64,000 nucleotides of DNA. It comes from Micromonospora coerulea. Its GTDB lineage: Bacteria; Actinomycetota; Actinomycetes; Mycobacteriales; Micromonosporaceae. Below the pieces are notes generated by a model, which saw only the letters and a list, made by a program, of their open reading frames with translations, had not been told where the DNA came from and ran no database searches. The DNA lies in contig NZ_JAEMUW010000008.1 in assembly GCF_016598485.1 (NCBI RefSeq), positions 165,095-229,094 on the forward strand, given 5' to 3'. Positions 26,849 to 34,977 of this stretch are shown here, in pieces (the stretch's first letter is position 1; every line of letters starts with the position of its first letter). The translations under genes and the position numbers were made by a program.

Positions 26849-26904
26849 CGAGGACCGCGACGTGACCGCGCAGCTCAATCCGCGCGGTGACGTCGCGGTC
26901 CTCG
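26849..26904 (+). promoter_or_regulatory. large hairpin enclosing the ispD ribosome binding site and start codon
   Basis: Arms 26849-26871 and 26882-26904 pair over 23 positions with a single G-G mismatch and a 10-base loop. The left arm contains GAGG (26850-26853) and the GTG start (26862-26864). In mRNA this would hide both the ribosome binding site and the start codon. It could be a translational switch for ispD, or a palindrome that also attenuates transcription from carD. Confidence 0.6.
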
Positions 26905-27557
26905 TTCCTGCGGCCGGTGCCGGCGTACGGCTGGGCCCGGGCGCGCCCAAGGCGCTCCGGCCGCTGGCCGGCGAGCCGCTGCTGGTGCACGCGGTACGCC
27001 GGATCGCCGCGGCACCCGCCGTGCACACCATCGTGGTGGCCGCCCCGGCCGCCGACGTCGAGTCGGTCCGGGCGATGCTGGCGCCGGTGGCGCCGGTGAC
27101 CGTGGTCCCCGGCGGGGCGGAGCGGCAGGCGTCGGTGGCCGCCGCGCTGGCCGCGGTCCCCGCCGGCCCGGAGATCGTTCTCGTGCACGATGCCGCCCGC
27201 GCGCTCACCCCGCCCGAGCTGGTCGAATCCGTGGCGGCGGCGGTCCGCTCGGGCCATGACGCGGTGATCCCGGTCCTCCCCGTGGTCGACACGATCAAGG
27301 AGGTCGGCGCCGGGGAGCGCGTCCTCGGCACGGTCGACCGGTCAGCGTTGCGGGCGGTGCAGACGCCGCAGGGCTTCCGCCGGTCCGTGCTGACCGCCGC
27401 GCACGCCGCCGCGGGTGACCCGCTGACCGACGACGCCGGCCTGGTGGAGAAGCAGGGCGTCCCGGTGGTCTGCGTACCCGGCTCCGAGCACGCCCTCAAG
27501 ATCACCCGACCGTTCGACCTGGCCCTCGCCGAGCACCTGCTGGCGGCCGGGGCCTGA
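26862..27557 (+). CDS. ispD: 2-C-methyl-D-erythritol 4-phosphate cytidylyltransferase
   Basis: A 231-residue enzyme of the MEP isoprenoid pathway that makes CDP-methylerythritol from CTP and MEP. The CTP-binding [10 protein letters not shown] with PKAL, the [13 protein letters not shown] segment and TPQGF are present, and length is normal. GTG 26862 is the only reasonable start in frame, and it is buried in a hairpin. The neighbouring ispF encodes the next-but-one step. Isoprenoid precursors from this pathway would also supply the UbiA enzyme at 20.7 kb. Confidence 0.93.
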   Translation: MTAQLNPRGDVAVLVPAAGAGVRLGPGAPKALRPLAGEPLLVHAVRRIAAAPAVHTIVVAAPAADVESVRAMLAPVAPVTVVPGGAERQASVAAALAAVPAGPEIVLVHDAARALTPPELVESVAAAVRSGHDAVIPVLPVVDTIKEVGAGERVLGTVDRSALRAVQTPQGFRRSVLTAAHAAAGDPLTDDAGLVEKQGVPVVCVPGSEHALKITRPFDLALAEHLLAAGA

Positions 27558-27561
27558 TGCG

Positions 27562-27573
27562 TACCCTCGGCTC
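27562..27573 (+). promoter_or_regulatory. leaderless -10 box for ispF
   Basis: TACCCT (27562-27567), six bases, then ATG 27574. It would let ispF be transcribed separately from ispD, whose stop is only a few bases upstream. Confidence 0.5.
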
Positions 27574-28056
27574 ATGATCGTTCCTCGGGTGGCCATCGGC
27601 ACGGACGTGCACGCCTTCGAAGCAGGCCGGCCCTGCTGGGTGGCCGGCCTGCACTGGCCGGGCCAGGACGGCCTTGCCGGCCACTCCGACGCGGATGTGG
27701 CCGCCCACGCCGCCTGCAACGCCCTGCTCTCCGCGGCCGGTCTCGGCGACCTGGGCGCCAACTTCGGCGTCGACCAGCCCGAGTGGGCCGGTGCGCCGGG
27801 GGCGGCGCTGCTCACCGAGAGCGCCCGACGGGTGCGCGCGGCCGGGTTCCGGATCGGCAACGTCTCGGTCCAGGTGATCGGCAACCGGCCCAAGATCGGT
27901 CCGCGCCGCGCCGAGGCGCAGCGGGTGCTCTCCGAGGCGGTCGGCGCTCCGGTCACCGTCTCCGCCGCCACCACCGACGGCCTCGGCTTCACCGGCCGCG
28001 GCGAAGGGCTCACCGGCATCGCGGTGGCCCTGGTGTACGAGGCGCCGACGGCCTGA
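27574..28056 (+). CDS. ispF: 2-C-methyl-D-erythritol 2,4-cyclodiphosphate synthase
   Basis: A 160-residue trimeric enzyme that cyclises CDP-methylerythritol 2-phosphate with loss of CMP. The metal ligands GTDVHAF (Asp and His) and [11 protein letters not shown], and the C-terminal [13 protein letters not shown], are present. The usual FPDTDPxxxxA loop is changed to [13 protein letters not shown], a mild departure. ispE is not in the window. The start is supported by a -10 box six bases upstream. Confidence 0.95.
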   Translation: MIVPRVAIGTDVHAFEAGRPCWVAGLHWPGQDGLAGHSDADVAAHAACNALLSAAGLGDLGANFGVDQPEWAGAPGAALLTESARRVRAAGFRIGNVSVQVIGNRPKIGPRRAEAQRVLSEAVGAPVTVSAATTDGLGFTGRGEGLTGIAVALVYEAPTA

Positions 28057-28099
28057 CGTCGGGGACCCGGTCGCCCAGGCCCCCGACCGTCCACCCGGC

Positions 28100-28297
28100 T
28101 CAGTCCACGTCGGTGCAGACGTGGTGGGTGGTGCCGTGGCGCATGGTGATGGTCTTCTCGTAGGTCGGGGTGAACTCCACCTTGAACTGACCGTCGACGA
28201 GCCACAGCGCCGTGTGGGCCGGCCACGCCGGTCTGGTCGACGACTGGATCGCCGGTCGGCGAGCGGGCCGCGACGTCCCGGCGGCGCCCCGGCACAT
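28100..28297 (-). CDS. small hypothetical protein
   Basis: A 65-codon frame from ATG 28297. The C-terminal half (VDGQFKVEFTPTYEKTITM, ending HHVCTDVD) has the codon bias of real genes here. The N-terminal third, with several rare Arg codons, looks less convincing. No domain is recognised. It is divergent from the TPR gene and its start would overlap that promoter. It could be the remnant of a longer gene. Confidence 0.35.
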   Translation of the reverse strand: MCRGAAGTSRPARRPAIQSSTRPAWPAHTALWLVDGQFKVEFTPTYEKTITMRHGTTHHVCTDVD

Positions 28298-28302
28298 CGC
28301 AC

Positions 28303-28314
28303 TAGGCTCGCTGG
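28303..28314 (+). promoter_or_regulatory. leaderless -10 box for the TPR protein gene
   Basis: TAGGCT (28303-28308), six bases, then ATG 28315, with no ribosome binding site. Confidence 0.5.
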
Positions 28315-29340
28315 ATGTCGAGTGACGCCACCCCCGACCAGTCCGCTGCCGACGGCTATCTCCAGCGTGCGCAGCTCCTCGCCGAGCTCGGTCGCTACGA
28401 CGAGGCCGCCGGGGAGCTGGGCTTCGCGATCGCGATGGACCCGGCGAACGCCGAGGCGCTGACCATGCTGGCCCGGGTGCACCTCGCCGCCGACCGCTCC
28501 GCCGAGGCGCTCACCGCCGCCGACGCGGCCGCAGCCGCCGCTCCGGACGCGGTGCCGCCGCTGGTCGCGCGCGGGTTCGCGCTGACCGACCTGGGCGAGT
28601 ACAAGGCCGCCGCAAGCACCGCCGACGAGATCCTGGCGCTGGGCCCGACCGACGCGTACGCCCAGCGCAGCGCCGCCGCGATCCTGGCCGGCTCGCGCAA
28701 CGGGCAGCAGGCGCTCAACGCCGCCTGGCGGGGTGTCGAGCTGGCCCCGGAGGAGCCGCAGGCGCACCTGGTGCTGGGCCTGGTGTCGGCCCGGCTCGGG
28801 GTGTTCGACCTCGCCGAACGGGCCTACCGGGAGGCGCTGCGGCTGGACCCGCAACTCGCCGTGGCCCGGCACGACATGGGCGTGATCCGGCTGGAGCAGC
28901 GCCGTTACGCCGAGGCGCTGGAGCACCTGGCCGAGGCGGCCGCGCTGGACCCGGCGCGGGCGGACTCCCGGCGTACGATCTCGGACGCCCTGCGCCGGCT
29001 GGTGCTGTACGGCGCCGGTTGGTCGCTGGTCGCGACCGTGCTGGTCGCCTTCCTGGCCCCGGCCGGGCCGGGCTCGTCCCGGGTCTTCGCCGCGCTGGCC
29101 GCGCTCGGCGGGGCGCTGGTGGTGTGGCGGCACTCGACCCGGGTGCCCGGGCTGGTCCGCACGATCCTGCCCGGCCTGCTCCGCACCGACCGCACGCTCG
29201 CGCTGGCGCTCTACGCGGTGGCCGCCGGGCCGGTGCTGCTCCTGCTCTACGCGCTGGTCGGGACGCCGTGGCCGCTGGTCGGGGCGATCGCCGCCACCGC
29301 CCTGGCCGCGTTCGCGGTGTTCGCCCGTTCGTCCCGGTGA
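28315..29340 (+). CDS. TPR-repeat membrane protein
   Basis: A 341-residue protein with about six tetratricopeptide repeats in residues 1-225 (AEALTMLARVHLAADRSAEAL, AERAYREALRLDPQLAVA, AEALEHLAEAAALDPARA and others). Three or four membrane helices follow in residues 230-335. The TPR array is probably cytosolic and binds partner proteins. The helices resemble those of other actinobacterial TPR membrane proteins without known function. It is convergent with hmgA, 22 bp apart. Confidence 0.8.
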   Translation: MSSDATPDQSAADGYLQRAQLLAELGRYDEAAGELGFAIAMDPANAEALTMLARVHLAADRSAEALTAADAAAAAAPDAVPPLVARGFALTDLGEYKAAASTADEILALGPTDAYAQRSAAAILAGSRNGQQALNAAWRGVELAPEEPQAHLVLGLVSARLGVFDLAERAYREALRLDPQLAVARHDMGVIRLEQRRYAEALEHLAEAAALDPARADSRRTISDALRRLVLYGAGWSLVATVLVAFLAPAGPGSSRVFAALAALGGALVVWRHSTRVPGLVRTILPGLLRTDRTLALALYAVAAGPVLLLLYALVGTPWPLVGAIAATALAAFAVFARSSR

Positions 29341-29362
29341 TCCGGCGACAACCGCACCGCGG

Positions 29363-30529
29363 CTAGGGGCGGCGCGCCCAGGTCCAGGCGTAGCCGGAGT
29401 CCTCGGAGGCCGTCGCGGCGTCACAGAGGTCGAGCGGGCGGAAGGTGTCGACCATGACGGCGAGCTCGTCGAAGAAGTCGACGCCGATCGCGCGTTCGGC
29501 GGCACCCGGCTGCGGGCCGTGGGTGAAGCCGGACGGGTGCAGGGAGATGGAGCCCTGCTCGATGCCGGAGCCGCGCCGGGCCTCGTAGTTGCCGCCGGTG
29601 TAGAAGAGCATCTCGTCGGAGTCGACGTTGTGGTGGTTGTACGGCACCGGGATGGCGTCCGGGTGGTAGTCCACCTTGCGGGGCACGAAGGAGCAGATCA
29701 CGAAGTTCGGGCCCTGGAAGGTCTGGTGCACGGGCGGCGGCTGGTGGATCCGGCCGGTGATCGGCTCGAAGTCGTGGATGGAGAAGGCCCACGGGTACAT
29801 GTGCCCGTCCCAGCCGACCACGTCGAACGGGTGGTGGGCGTAGGTGTAGCGGGTCCACCCGCGCCGGTGCCGGACCAGCACCTCGACGTCCTCGCCGTCG
29901 ACCAGCAGCGGCGCGTCCGGCCCGCGGACGTCCCGTTCGCAGTACGGCGAATGCTCCAGGAACTGGCCGCGCACGGAGAGGTAGCGCTTGGGCGGGCCGA
30001 TGTGGCCGGTCGCCTCGATCGCCAGCAGCCGGGTCGGCTCGTCGCCGGTGGGCACCAGGCGGTGGATGGTCGAGGTGGGGATGATGACGTAGTCGCCGGC
30101 GACCGCGTCCAGCACGCCGAACGGCGACTCCACCCGCAGCGAGCCGGACTCCAGGTAGAGGCAGTGGTCGCCGGTGGCGTCGCGGAACAGCGGGGACGGC
30201 CGGTCGGCCAGCACGTACGCGATCCGGACGTCGTCGTTGGCGAGCAGGTACTGCCGGCCGAGCACCGGGTCCGCGCCCGTCCCGTCGAGCTTGTGGGTGC
30301 GCAGGTGACGCGGCTTGAGCGGCAGGTTGGGCATCCGGGTGAAGGCGGGTGGGGTGAACTCCTCGGCGGCGATGATCGCGGTCGGCGCGTACCGGTGGTA
30401 GAGCAGGGACGAGTCGGAGGAGAAGCCCTCCTGACCGACCAGTTCCTCGGCGTAGAGGCTGCCGTCGGGCTGGCGGAACTGGGTGTGGCGCTTGCGGGGC
30501 ACCTCACCGACGCTGCGGTAGTACGGCAC
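29363..30529 (-). CDS. hmgA: homogentisate 1,2-dioxygenase
   Basis: A 388-residue iron enzyme that opens the ring of homogentisate to give maleylacetoacetate in tyrosine degradation. The iron-ligand region HHNVDSDEMLFY (His and Glu) and the downstream LHPSGFTHGPQPG segment are intact. The cupin-like N-terminal domain shows GDYVIIPTSTIHRL. GTG 30529 is set by GGGAGG a few bases upstream; the long upstream frame is spurious. It is divergent from the unknown gene at 30624 across a 94-bp region holding a perfect palindrome, so the pair is probably co-regulated. Confidence 0.95.
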   Translation of the reverse strand: MPYYRSVGEVPRKRHTQFRQPDGSLYAEELVGQEGFSSDSSLLYHRYAPTAIIAAEEFTPPAFTRMPNLPLKPRHLRTHKLDGTGADPVLGRQYLLANDDVRIAYVLADRPSPLFRDATGDHCLYLESGSLRVESPFGVLDAVAGDYVIIPTSTIHRLVPTGDEPTRLLAIEATGHIGPPKRYLSVRGQFLEHSPYCERDVRGPDAPLLVDGEDVEVLVRHRRGWTRYTYAHHPFDVVGWDGHMYPWAFSIHDFEPITGRIHQPPPVHQTFQGPNFVICSFVPRKVDYHPDAIPVPYNHHNVDSDEMLFYTGGNYEARRGSGIEQGSISLHPSGFTHGPQPGAAERAIGVDFFDELAVMVDTFRPLDLCDAATASEDSGYAWTWARRP

Positions 30530-30565
30530 TTCGCCTCCCGATATGTCCCGTTCTCCGGCCGGCAA

Positions 30566-30582
30566 CGTCCGATAATCGGACG
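30566..30582. promoter_or_regulatory. perfect 17-bp palindrome between hmgA and the divergent catabolic operon
   Basis: CGTCCGAT-A-ATCGGACG, two 8-base arms around one central base, centred between the divergent starts at 30529 and 30624. It is a typical operator form for a dimeric regulator; the regulator is not identified. The Lrp protein at 39154 and the IclR protein at 52252 are candidates. Confidence 0.6.
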
Positions 30583-30623
30583 CTGTTGTCCGTTCCTTGT
30601 AGCGTCCCGTAAATTCTTGTCTC

Positions 30624-31490
30624 GTGTCAACGCAGGTGCCCCGCCTCTTCGCCGGTCTCGTCGACGACGCCGCCGTCTTCCCGCCCGGCAGCGCGCCGCT
30701 GCCGGACGCCGTGGTCGCCCACCGGCGGCACCGCAGCGCCTGGTACGCCGACCTGGTCGGCCCGCTGCTGCTGCCCGCCTCGGCGGTCACCGCCGGTGAG
30801 CTGAGCCTGGTCGACCCGGCCGAGGGTTACGTGATCGGCCTGATCGGTGACACCGGCATCGACGGCCTGCCCGTCGCCCTGTCGTTCCTGGCGCCCGACG
30901 GCGTCACCGTCCGCCAGCTCGAGGTGCCGGTCGCCAAGCGCGGCGAAGACCCGTCGCCCGGCGTCGCGGCGCTGCTCCAACTGATCGACAAGACGCGGGC
31001 CGTCGAGTCCTGCTACGCCGAGGTCCCGCTGACCTTCGGGCTGATGAGCGCGCTGGACGCGCTCGCCGAGGCGCGAGCCGCCGGCGCGCCGGTCGCGGCG
31101 AAGTTCCGCACCGGCGGGCTGGCCGCCGAGCTCTTCCCGACACCGATCGAGCTGGCCGCGGTGATCTGCGCGTGCCGCGACCGGGAGCTGCCGTTCAAGT
31201 TGACCGCCGGGCTGCACCACGCGGTGCGGCACCGGGACCCGGAGACCGGCTTCACCCACCACGGCTTCGTCAACGTGCTCGCCGCCGCGCTCGCCGCCGC
31301 CGGGGGCGCCGAGGTGGACGCGGTGGCCGGGCTGCTCGCCGCCACCGACCCGGTCCGGGTCGTCGAGAGGGCCCGGGCCGAGCGCGACGCGGCGCGTCCG
31401 CTCTGGATCGGGTACGGCTCGTGCAGCATCGAGGAACCACTGACCGATCTGATCCGGCTGGGGCTGGTGAACGGGGGATACGACGAATGA
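30624..31490 (+). CDS. uncharacterised protein of the homogentisate gene group
   Basis: A 288-residue soluble protein with no signal peptide or membrane helix. Conserved-looking polar clusters are AAKFRTGG (K160, R162), FKLTAGLHHAVRH (K192, H198, H199, H203) and THHGF (211-215), in alternating strand/helix context like a TIM barrel. No named family is recognised. It overlaps fahA by four bases (ATGA) and is divergent from hmgA, so it should be made together with the homogentisate enzymes. The glutathione-type maleylacetoacetate isomerase step is unassigned in this locus, so this protein is a candidate for it; that is inference only. GTG 30624 has AATTCT six bases upstream. Confidence 0.7.
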   Translation: MSTQVPRLFAGLVDDAAVFPPGSAPLPDAVVAHRRHRSAWYADLVGPLLLPASAVTAGELSLVDPAEGYVIGLIGDTGIDGLPVALSFLAPDGVTVRQLEVPVAKRGEDPSPGVAALLQLIDKTRAVESCYAEVPLTFGLMSALDALAEARAAGAPVAAKFRTGGLAAELFPTPIELAAVICACRDRELPFKLTAGLHHAVRHRDPETGFTHHGFVNVLAAALAAAGGAEVDAVAGLLAATDPVRVVERARAERDAARPLWIGYGSCSIEEPLTDLIRLGLVNGGYDE

Positions 31491-32686
31491 CCTGGGTGAC
31501 GGGTGCCGACGGTTCGCCGTACGGGGTGACCAACCTGCCGTACGGGGTGTTCCGGCGCGGCGGGCAGGAGCCGCGGATCGGCGTACGGATCGCCGACTTC
31601 GTGCTGGACCTGGCCGGCGCCGAGGCGGCCAGGCTGGTGCTGGCCGCCGGGGCGCTCCGCCGGCCCACGCTGAACGATTTCATGGCGCTGGGCCGCCCCC
31701 AGTGGACGGCCGTCCGGCAGCGGGTCACCGAGCTGCTCACCGACACCGGTCAGCGGCCGGCGGTGGAGCCGCTGCTGGTGCCGCTGCGCGAGGTGGAGCT
31801 GCTGCTCCCGTTCGAGGTCGCCGACTACGTCGACTTCTACTCGTCGGAGCACCACGCGGGCAACGTCGGGCAGATCTTCCGCCCCGGGCAGCCGCCGCTG
31901 CTGCCCAACTGGAAGCACCTACCGATCGGTTACCACGGCCGGGCCGGCAGCGTGGTGGTCTCCGGCACCCCGGTCGTCCGCCCCCGTGGCCAGCGGGCCA
32001 GCGCGCAGGGCCCGACCACCGGCGCCTCCGTACGCCTGGACATCGAGGCCGAGGTGGGCTTCGTCGTCGGGGTGCCGAGCGTGCTGGGCGACCGGGTCTC
32101 CGTGGCCGACTTCGCCGATCACGTCTTCGGTGTGGTGCTGGTCAACGACTGGTCCGCCCGCGACATCCAGGCCTGGGAGTACCAGCCGCTCGGTCCGTTC
32201 CTCGGCAAGTCCTTCGCCACCTCGGTCTCGGCCTGGGTGACCCCGCTGGACGCGCTGGCCGACGCCTTCGTGCCCGCCCCCGACCAGGACCCACCGGTGC
32301 AGGAGTACCTGCACGACACCCCGCACCTCGGGCTCGATCTCCGGCTGGCGGTCGAGTGGAACGGCGAGCGGGTCAGCGAGCCGCCCTTCGCCACCATGTA
32401 CTGGACGCCGGCCCAGCAGCTCGCCCACCTCACCGTCAACGGCGCGTCGCTGCGTACCGGCGACCTCTACGCCTCCGGCACCGTCTCCGGGCCGGACCGT
32501 GGCCAGGTCGGCTCGTTCCTGGAGCTGACCTGGGGCGGCGCCGAGCCGGTCAAGTTCGCCGACGGCGGCACCCGGACCTTCCTGGAGGACGGCGACACGG
32601 TCACCGTCACCGCCACCGCGCCCGGTCCGGACGGCACCACCATCGCCCTCGGCGAGGTCACCGGGCGGATCCTGCCCGCCCGCTGA
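31487..32686 (+). CDS. fahA: fumarylacetoacetase
   Basis: A 399-residue hydrolase that splits fumarylacetoacetate into fumarate and acetoacetate, the last step of tyrosine degradation. An N-terminal SH3-like domain (about 1-110) precedes the mixed-beta-roll catalytic domain. That domain has DFYSSEHHAGNVG, LPIGYHGRAGSVV, the metal-binding DIEAEVGFVVG and VNDWSARDIQAWEYQPLGPFLGKSF, all diagnostic of FAH. The ATG overlaps the stop of the unknown 288-residue protein gene. A strong terminator follows. Confidence 0.96.
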   Translation: MTWVTGADGSPYGVTNLPYGVFRRGGQEPRIGVRIADFVLDLAGAEAARLVLAAGALRRPTLNDFMALGRPQWTAVRQRVTELLTDTGQRPAVEPLLVPLREVELLLPFEVADYVDFYSSEHHAGNVGQIFRPGQPPLLPNWKHLPIGYHGRAGSVVVSGTPVVRPRGQRASAQGPTTGASVRLDIEAEVGFVVGVPSVLGDRVSVADFADHVFGVVLVNDWSARDIQAWEYQPLGPFLGKSFATSVSAWVTPLDALADAFVPAPDQDPPVQEYLHDTPHLGLDLRLAVEWNGERVSEPPFATMYWTPAQQLAHLTVNGASLRTGDLYASGTVSGPDRGQVGSFLELTWGGAEPVKFADGGTRTFLEDGDTVTVTATAPGPDGTTIALGEVTGRILPAR

Positions 32687-32708
32687 ACCGCCCCCTCCGC
32701 CCACCGGT

Positions 32709-32737
32709 CCCCGGTCGCACCCGCTGTGCGACCGGGG
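32709..32737 (+). terminator. hairpin terminator after fahA
   Basis: A perfect 12-bp stem CCCCGGTCGCAC / GTGCGACCGGGG with a 5-base loop, 22 bases after the fahA stop. It ends the catabolic operon. Confidence 0.75.
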
Positions 32738-32832
32738 GCAGCGCTTTCCGCGTTGATCGTCGCGGATTCCGTCGCCACGCCGCGCCGTCCCCGGCCGGTC
32801 CCGTGGCGACCGAGTGGACCGGAGGTAGCAGG

Positions 32833-33042
32833 ATGACCGAGCTGACCGGCGCCATCTGGCGCACCAGCAGCCGTTCCAACGACCAGGGCCTCTGCGTGGA
32901 GGTGGCGGCCAACGTGGTCGTCGCGCACGGCCTGGTCGGGGTACGCGACTCGAAGGACCGGTCGGGGCCGACGCTCGCGGTCAGCCCACCGGGCTGGACG
33001 GCGTTCGTCACCGCGATCCGTGGCGGGGCCTTCCGCCGCTGA
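32833..33042 (+). CDS. DUF397 protein
   Basis: A 69-residue protein with the DUF397 pattern: WRTSSRSNDQGLCVEVA at the start, VRDSKDRSGPTLAVSPPGWTAFV at the end. In actinomycetes these small proteins usually lie next to an XRE-type regulator with which they form toxin-antitoxin-like or regulatory pairs. No such partner is adjacent here, so this is an orphan. GGAGG lies just upstream of ATG 32833. A 9-bp inverted repeat GTCGCCACG / CGTGGCGAC (32771-32810) stands ahead of it. Confidence 0.9.
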   Translation: MTELTGAIWRTSSRSNDQGLCVEVAANVVVAHGLVGVRDSKDRSGPTLAVSPPGWTAFVTAIRGGAFRR

Positions 33043-33048
33043 ACCCAC

Positions 33049-33083
33049 CCGTCCCCGGTGCCCGATCGGGGCACCGGGGACGG
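33049..33083 (+). terminator. hairpin terminator after the DUF397 gene
   Basis: A perfect stem of 15 bp (CCGTCCCCGGTGCCC / GGGCACCGGGGACGG) with a short loop, seven bases after the stop. Confidence 0.8.
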
Positions 33084-33148
33084 AAATGTCACCGAGGGCT
33101 CCCCGTTTCCCGTTCACGGGCCGTACCGTGGACAACACGGGAGGTGCC

Positions 33149-33631
33149 ATGTCGACGGTGACCGTTACCGAATTCATCGAGGCGGGGGACGTCGACGTCT
33201 GGCGGCTCCTCACCGACCTCTCCGCCCGGGCCGGCTGGCTCTCCGCCGTCGGCGCGGTCGAGGTGCTCACCACGGGTCCCTTCGCCGCCGGCACCGCGTG
33301 GCGGGAGACCCGCCTCCGGCCGGGCGGCGGTGAGCAGTCCGAGGAGTTCCTCGTGGTGGAGGCCGTCGCCCCGCACCGGCTGGTGCTCAGCTCGCCCGGG
33401 GCGGGCGTGGACTACCGGATCACCTGGACCCTGCGCACGGTCGAGCGGCGGCGGCGGGGCTGCACGGCGGTCACCGTCGAGCAGGAGGCCGTGCCGACCG
33501 CCCGCTACGGCCGGGTGCTCGCCTTGATCCTCGGCGGCCTCGCCGCCCGCGCGGTCGAGGGCGCCCTCCGCCGCGACCTCGCCGACCTGGCCCTCGCCGT
33601 GGCCCCCGCCTCCTCCGCCGAGGCCGCCTGA
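33149..33631 (+). CDS. SRPBCC (START-like) family protein
   Basis: A 160-residue protein with the polyketide cyclase/dehydrase fold: VTEFIEAGDVDVWRLLTDLSARAGWL at the start, a central beta sheet (GTAWRETR, EEFLVVEAVAPHRLVL, YRITWTL) and a C-terminal helix (GRVLALILGGLAARAVEGALRRDLADLA). Such proteins bind hydrophobic ligands in a helix-grip cavity; the ligand is unknown. GGGAGG precedes ATG 33149. It stands alone between terminators. Confidence 0.85.
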   Translation: MSTVTVTEFIEAGDVDVWRLLTDLSARAGWLSAVGAVEVLTTGPFAAGTAWRETRLRPGGGEQSEEFLVVEAVAPHRLVLSSPGAGVDYRITWTLRTVERRRRGCTAVTVEQEAVPTARYGRVLALILGGLAARAVEGALRRDLADLALAVAPASSAEAA

Positions 33632-33699
33632 TCGACTCGCTTCCACCTGACCGGGGGATGCGGGGTTCGGCTGGGTAGGGTGCCGGGCGGAGGTGCGGC

Positions 33700-34953
33700 A
33701 TGGGGTTCCCGATGGGACGACGGCGGGTCGTGACAGCGCTCGCGGCGGTGCTCGCCGTCGGCGCGGCCGCCGCCGTCGTCTACCGGGTACTGGCGCCCGC
33801 CGAGGTCACCACGGTCGCCCGGCGCGCGTACCCGGCCGCGGCCACCCCCCAGGTGGGGGTGATCGGCCGGCTGCCGGTGGCCCCGCTGATCGTGGACGGC
33901 CGGCTCCGGGTCTACGCCGGCACCCGCCAGTTGTACGCCGACCAGCCGGTCGACGGGAAGCACCGGGTCACCCCGTTCTGGTCGTACCGGCGCTGGCCGG
34001 CGAAGCTCGACGGGGTGCTCGCCGACGGCACCACCGTGGTCAGCCGCTGGTCCGACGGGAAGTTGGTGGCGCTGGACGCGCGTACCGGGCGGGTGGCCTG
34101 GCGGGCCGACGGGCCGGAGGCGGCGGAGCTGCCAGAGTCGCGCCGCACCTACGCCTCGACGGTCTGGGGCCCGGCCGGGCTGCACGTCGCCCGTGCCGCC
34201 GACGGCCGGGCCGTGCTGGTCGCCGCCGGCGCCGGACAGCTCGACGGGTACGACCTGGCCGACGGCCGCCGGCTCTGGCGGATCGACCGGGAGCGGGGCT
34301 GCATCGGCGCCGCGGGCACCACCGCCACCGGTGAGGTGCTCGGGTTGGACGCCTGTGACGGCCCGGAGACGGTCGAGTTCCGGGACCCGGCGACCGGCGC
34401 GGTACGCACCCGCTGGCGTCCCCCGGACGCCCCGGACGAGTTCGTGGTGACCCCGGTCGGTTGCCGGCAGGGGCACTCCGGCTGCCGCGGCCTGCGCATC
34501 TCGGGTCGCAGCGACGGCAGCGGCCGGGGCTGGCTGGTCGGCCCCGGCAACCCGGTGGCCGCGCCCGCCCTCGACGGGGCGGACGCGGAACTCGACGGCG
34601 AGCGGGCCATCGGCACCACCGCGGGCGTGATCACCGGCCGGTCCGCCCGGACCGGCGAGGAGCTGTGGCGCCGGGGCGACCTCGGGCCGGTCCGGATCAT
34701 CGCGGTCGAGCCGGGCCTGGTGCACCTGCTGACCGACCGGAAGGACCTGGTCACCCTCGACCCGGTCACCGGTGCGGAGCGGTCCCGGTTCGCGATGGAC
34801 ATCGGTCGCGACGGGATCGGCTGGGTACCCGGGCGGGCGTACGCGGCCGACGGCTATCTCGCGCTGGAACGGGTTCGGGAGCGGGCCGGGCCGGACGACG
34901 ACGACCAGGCGTACTTCCTGATGGCCGAGCCGGTGCTGCTCGCCGCGACGTAG
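33700..34953 (+). CDS. membrane-anchored PQQ-like beta-propeller protein
   Basis: A 417-residue protein with an N-terminal membrane anchor (about 8-33) followed by repeated propeller blades of the PQQ-like type (DGKLVALDARTGRVAWRADG, DGYDLADGRRLWRIDRE, TGRSARTGEELWRRGDLG, TLDPVTGAERSRF). No metal or cofactor ligand for a dehydrogenase is evident, so a scaffold or binding role outside the cell is more likely than enzymatic activity. GGAGG sits 7 bases upstream of ATG 33700. A second protein of similar design is encoded at 39736. Confidence 0.8.
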   Translation: MGFPMGRRRVVTALAAVLAVGAAAAVVYRVLAPAEVTTVARRAYPAAATPQVGVIGRLPVAPLIVDGRLRVYAGTRQLYADQPVDGKHRVTPFWSYRRWPAKLDGVLADGTTVVSRWSDGKLVALDARTGRVAWRADGPEAAELPESRRTYASTVWGPAGLHVARAADGRAVLVAAGAGQLDGYDLADGRRLWRIDRERGCIGAAGTTATGEVLGLDACDGPETVEFRDPATGAVRTRWRPPDAPDEFVVTPVGCRQGHSGCRGLRISGRSDGSGRGWLVGPGNPVAAPALDGADAELDGERAIGTTAGVITGRSARTGEELWRRGDLGPVRIIAVEPGLVHLLTDRKDLVTLDPVTGAERSRFAMDIGRDGIGWVPGRAYAADGYLALERVRERAGPDDDDQAYFLMAEPVLLAAT

Positions 34954-34977
34954 CGGCGGCGGCGAGCAGCCGGCAGG

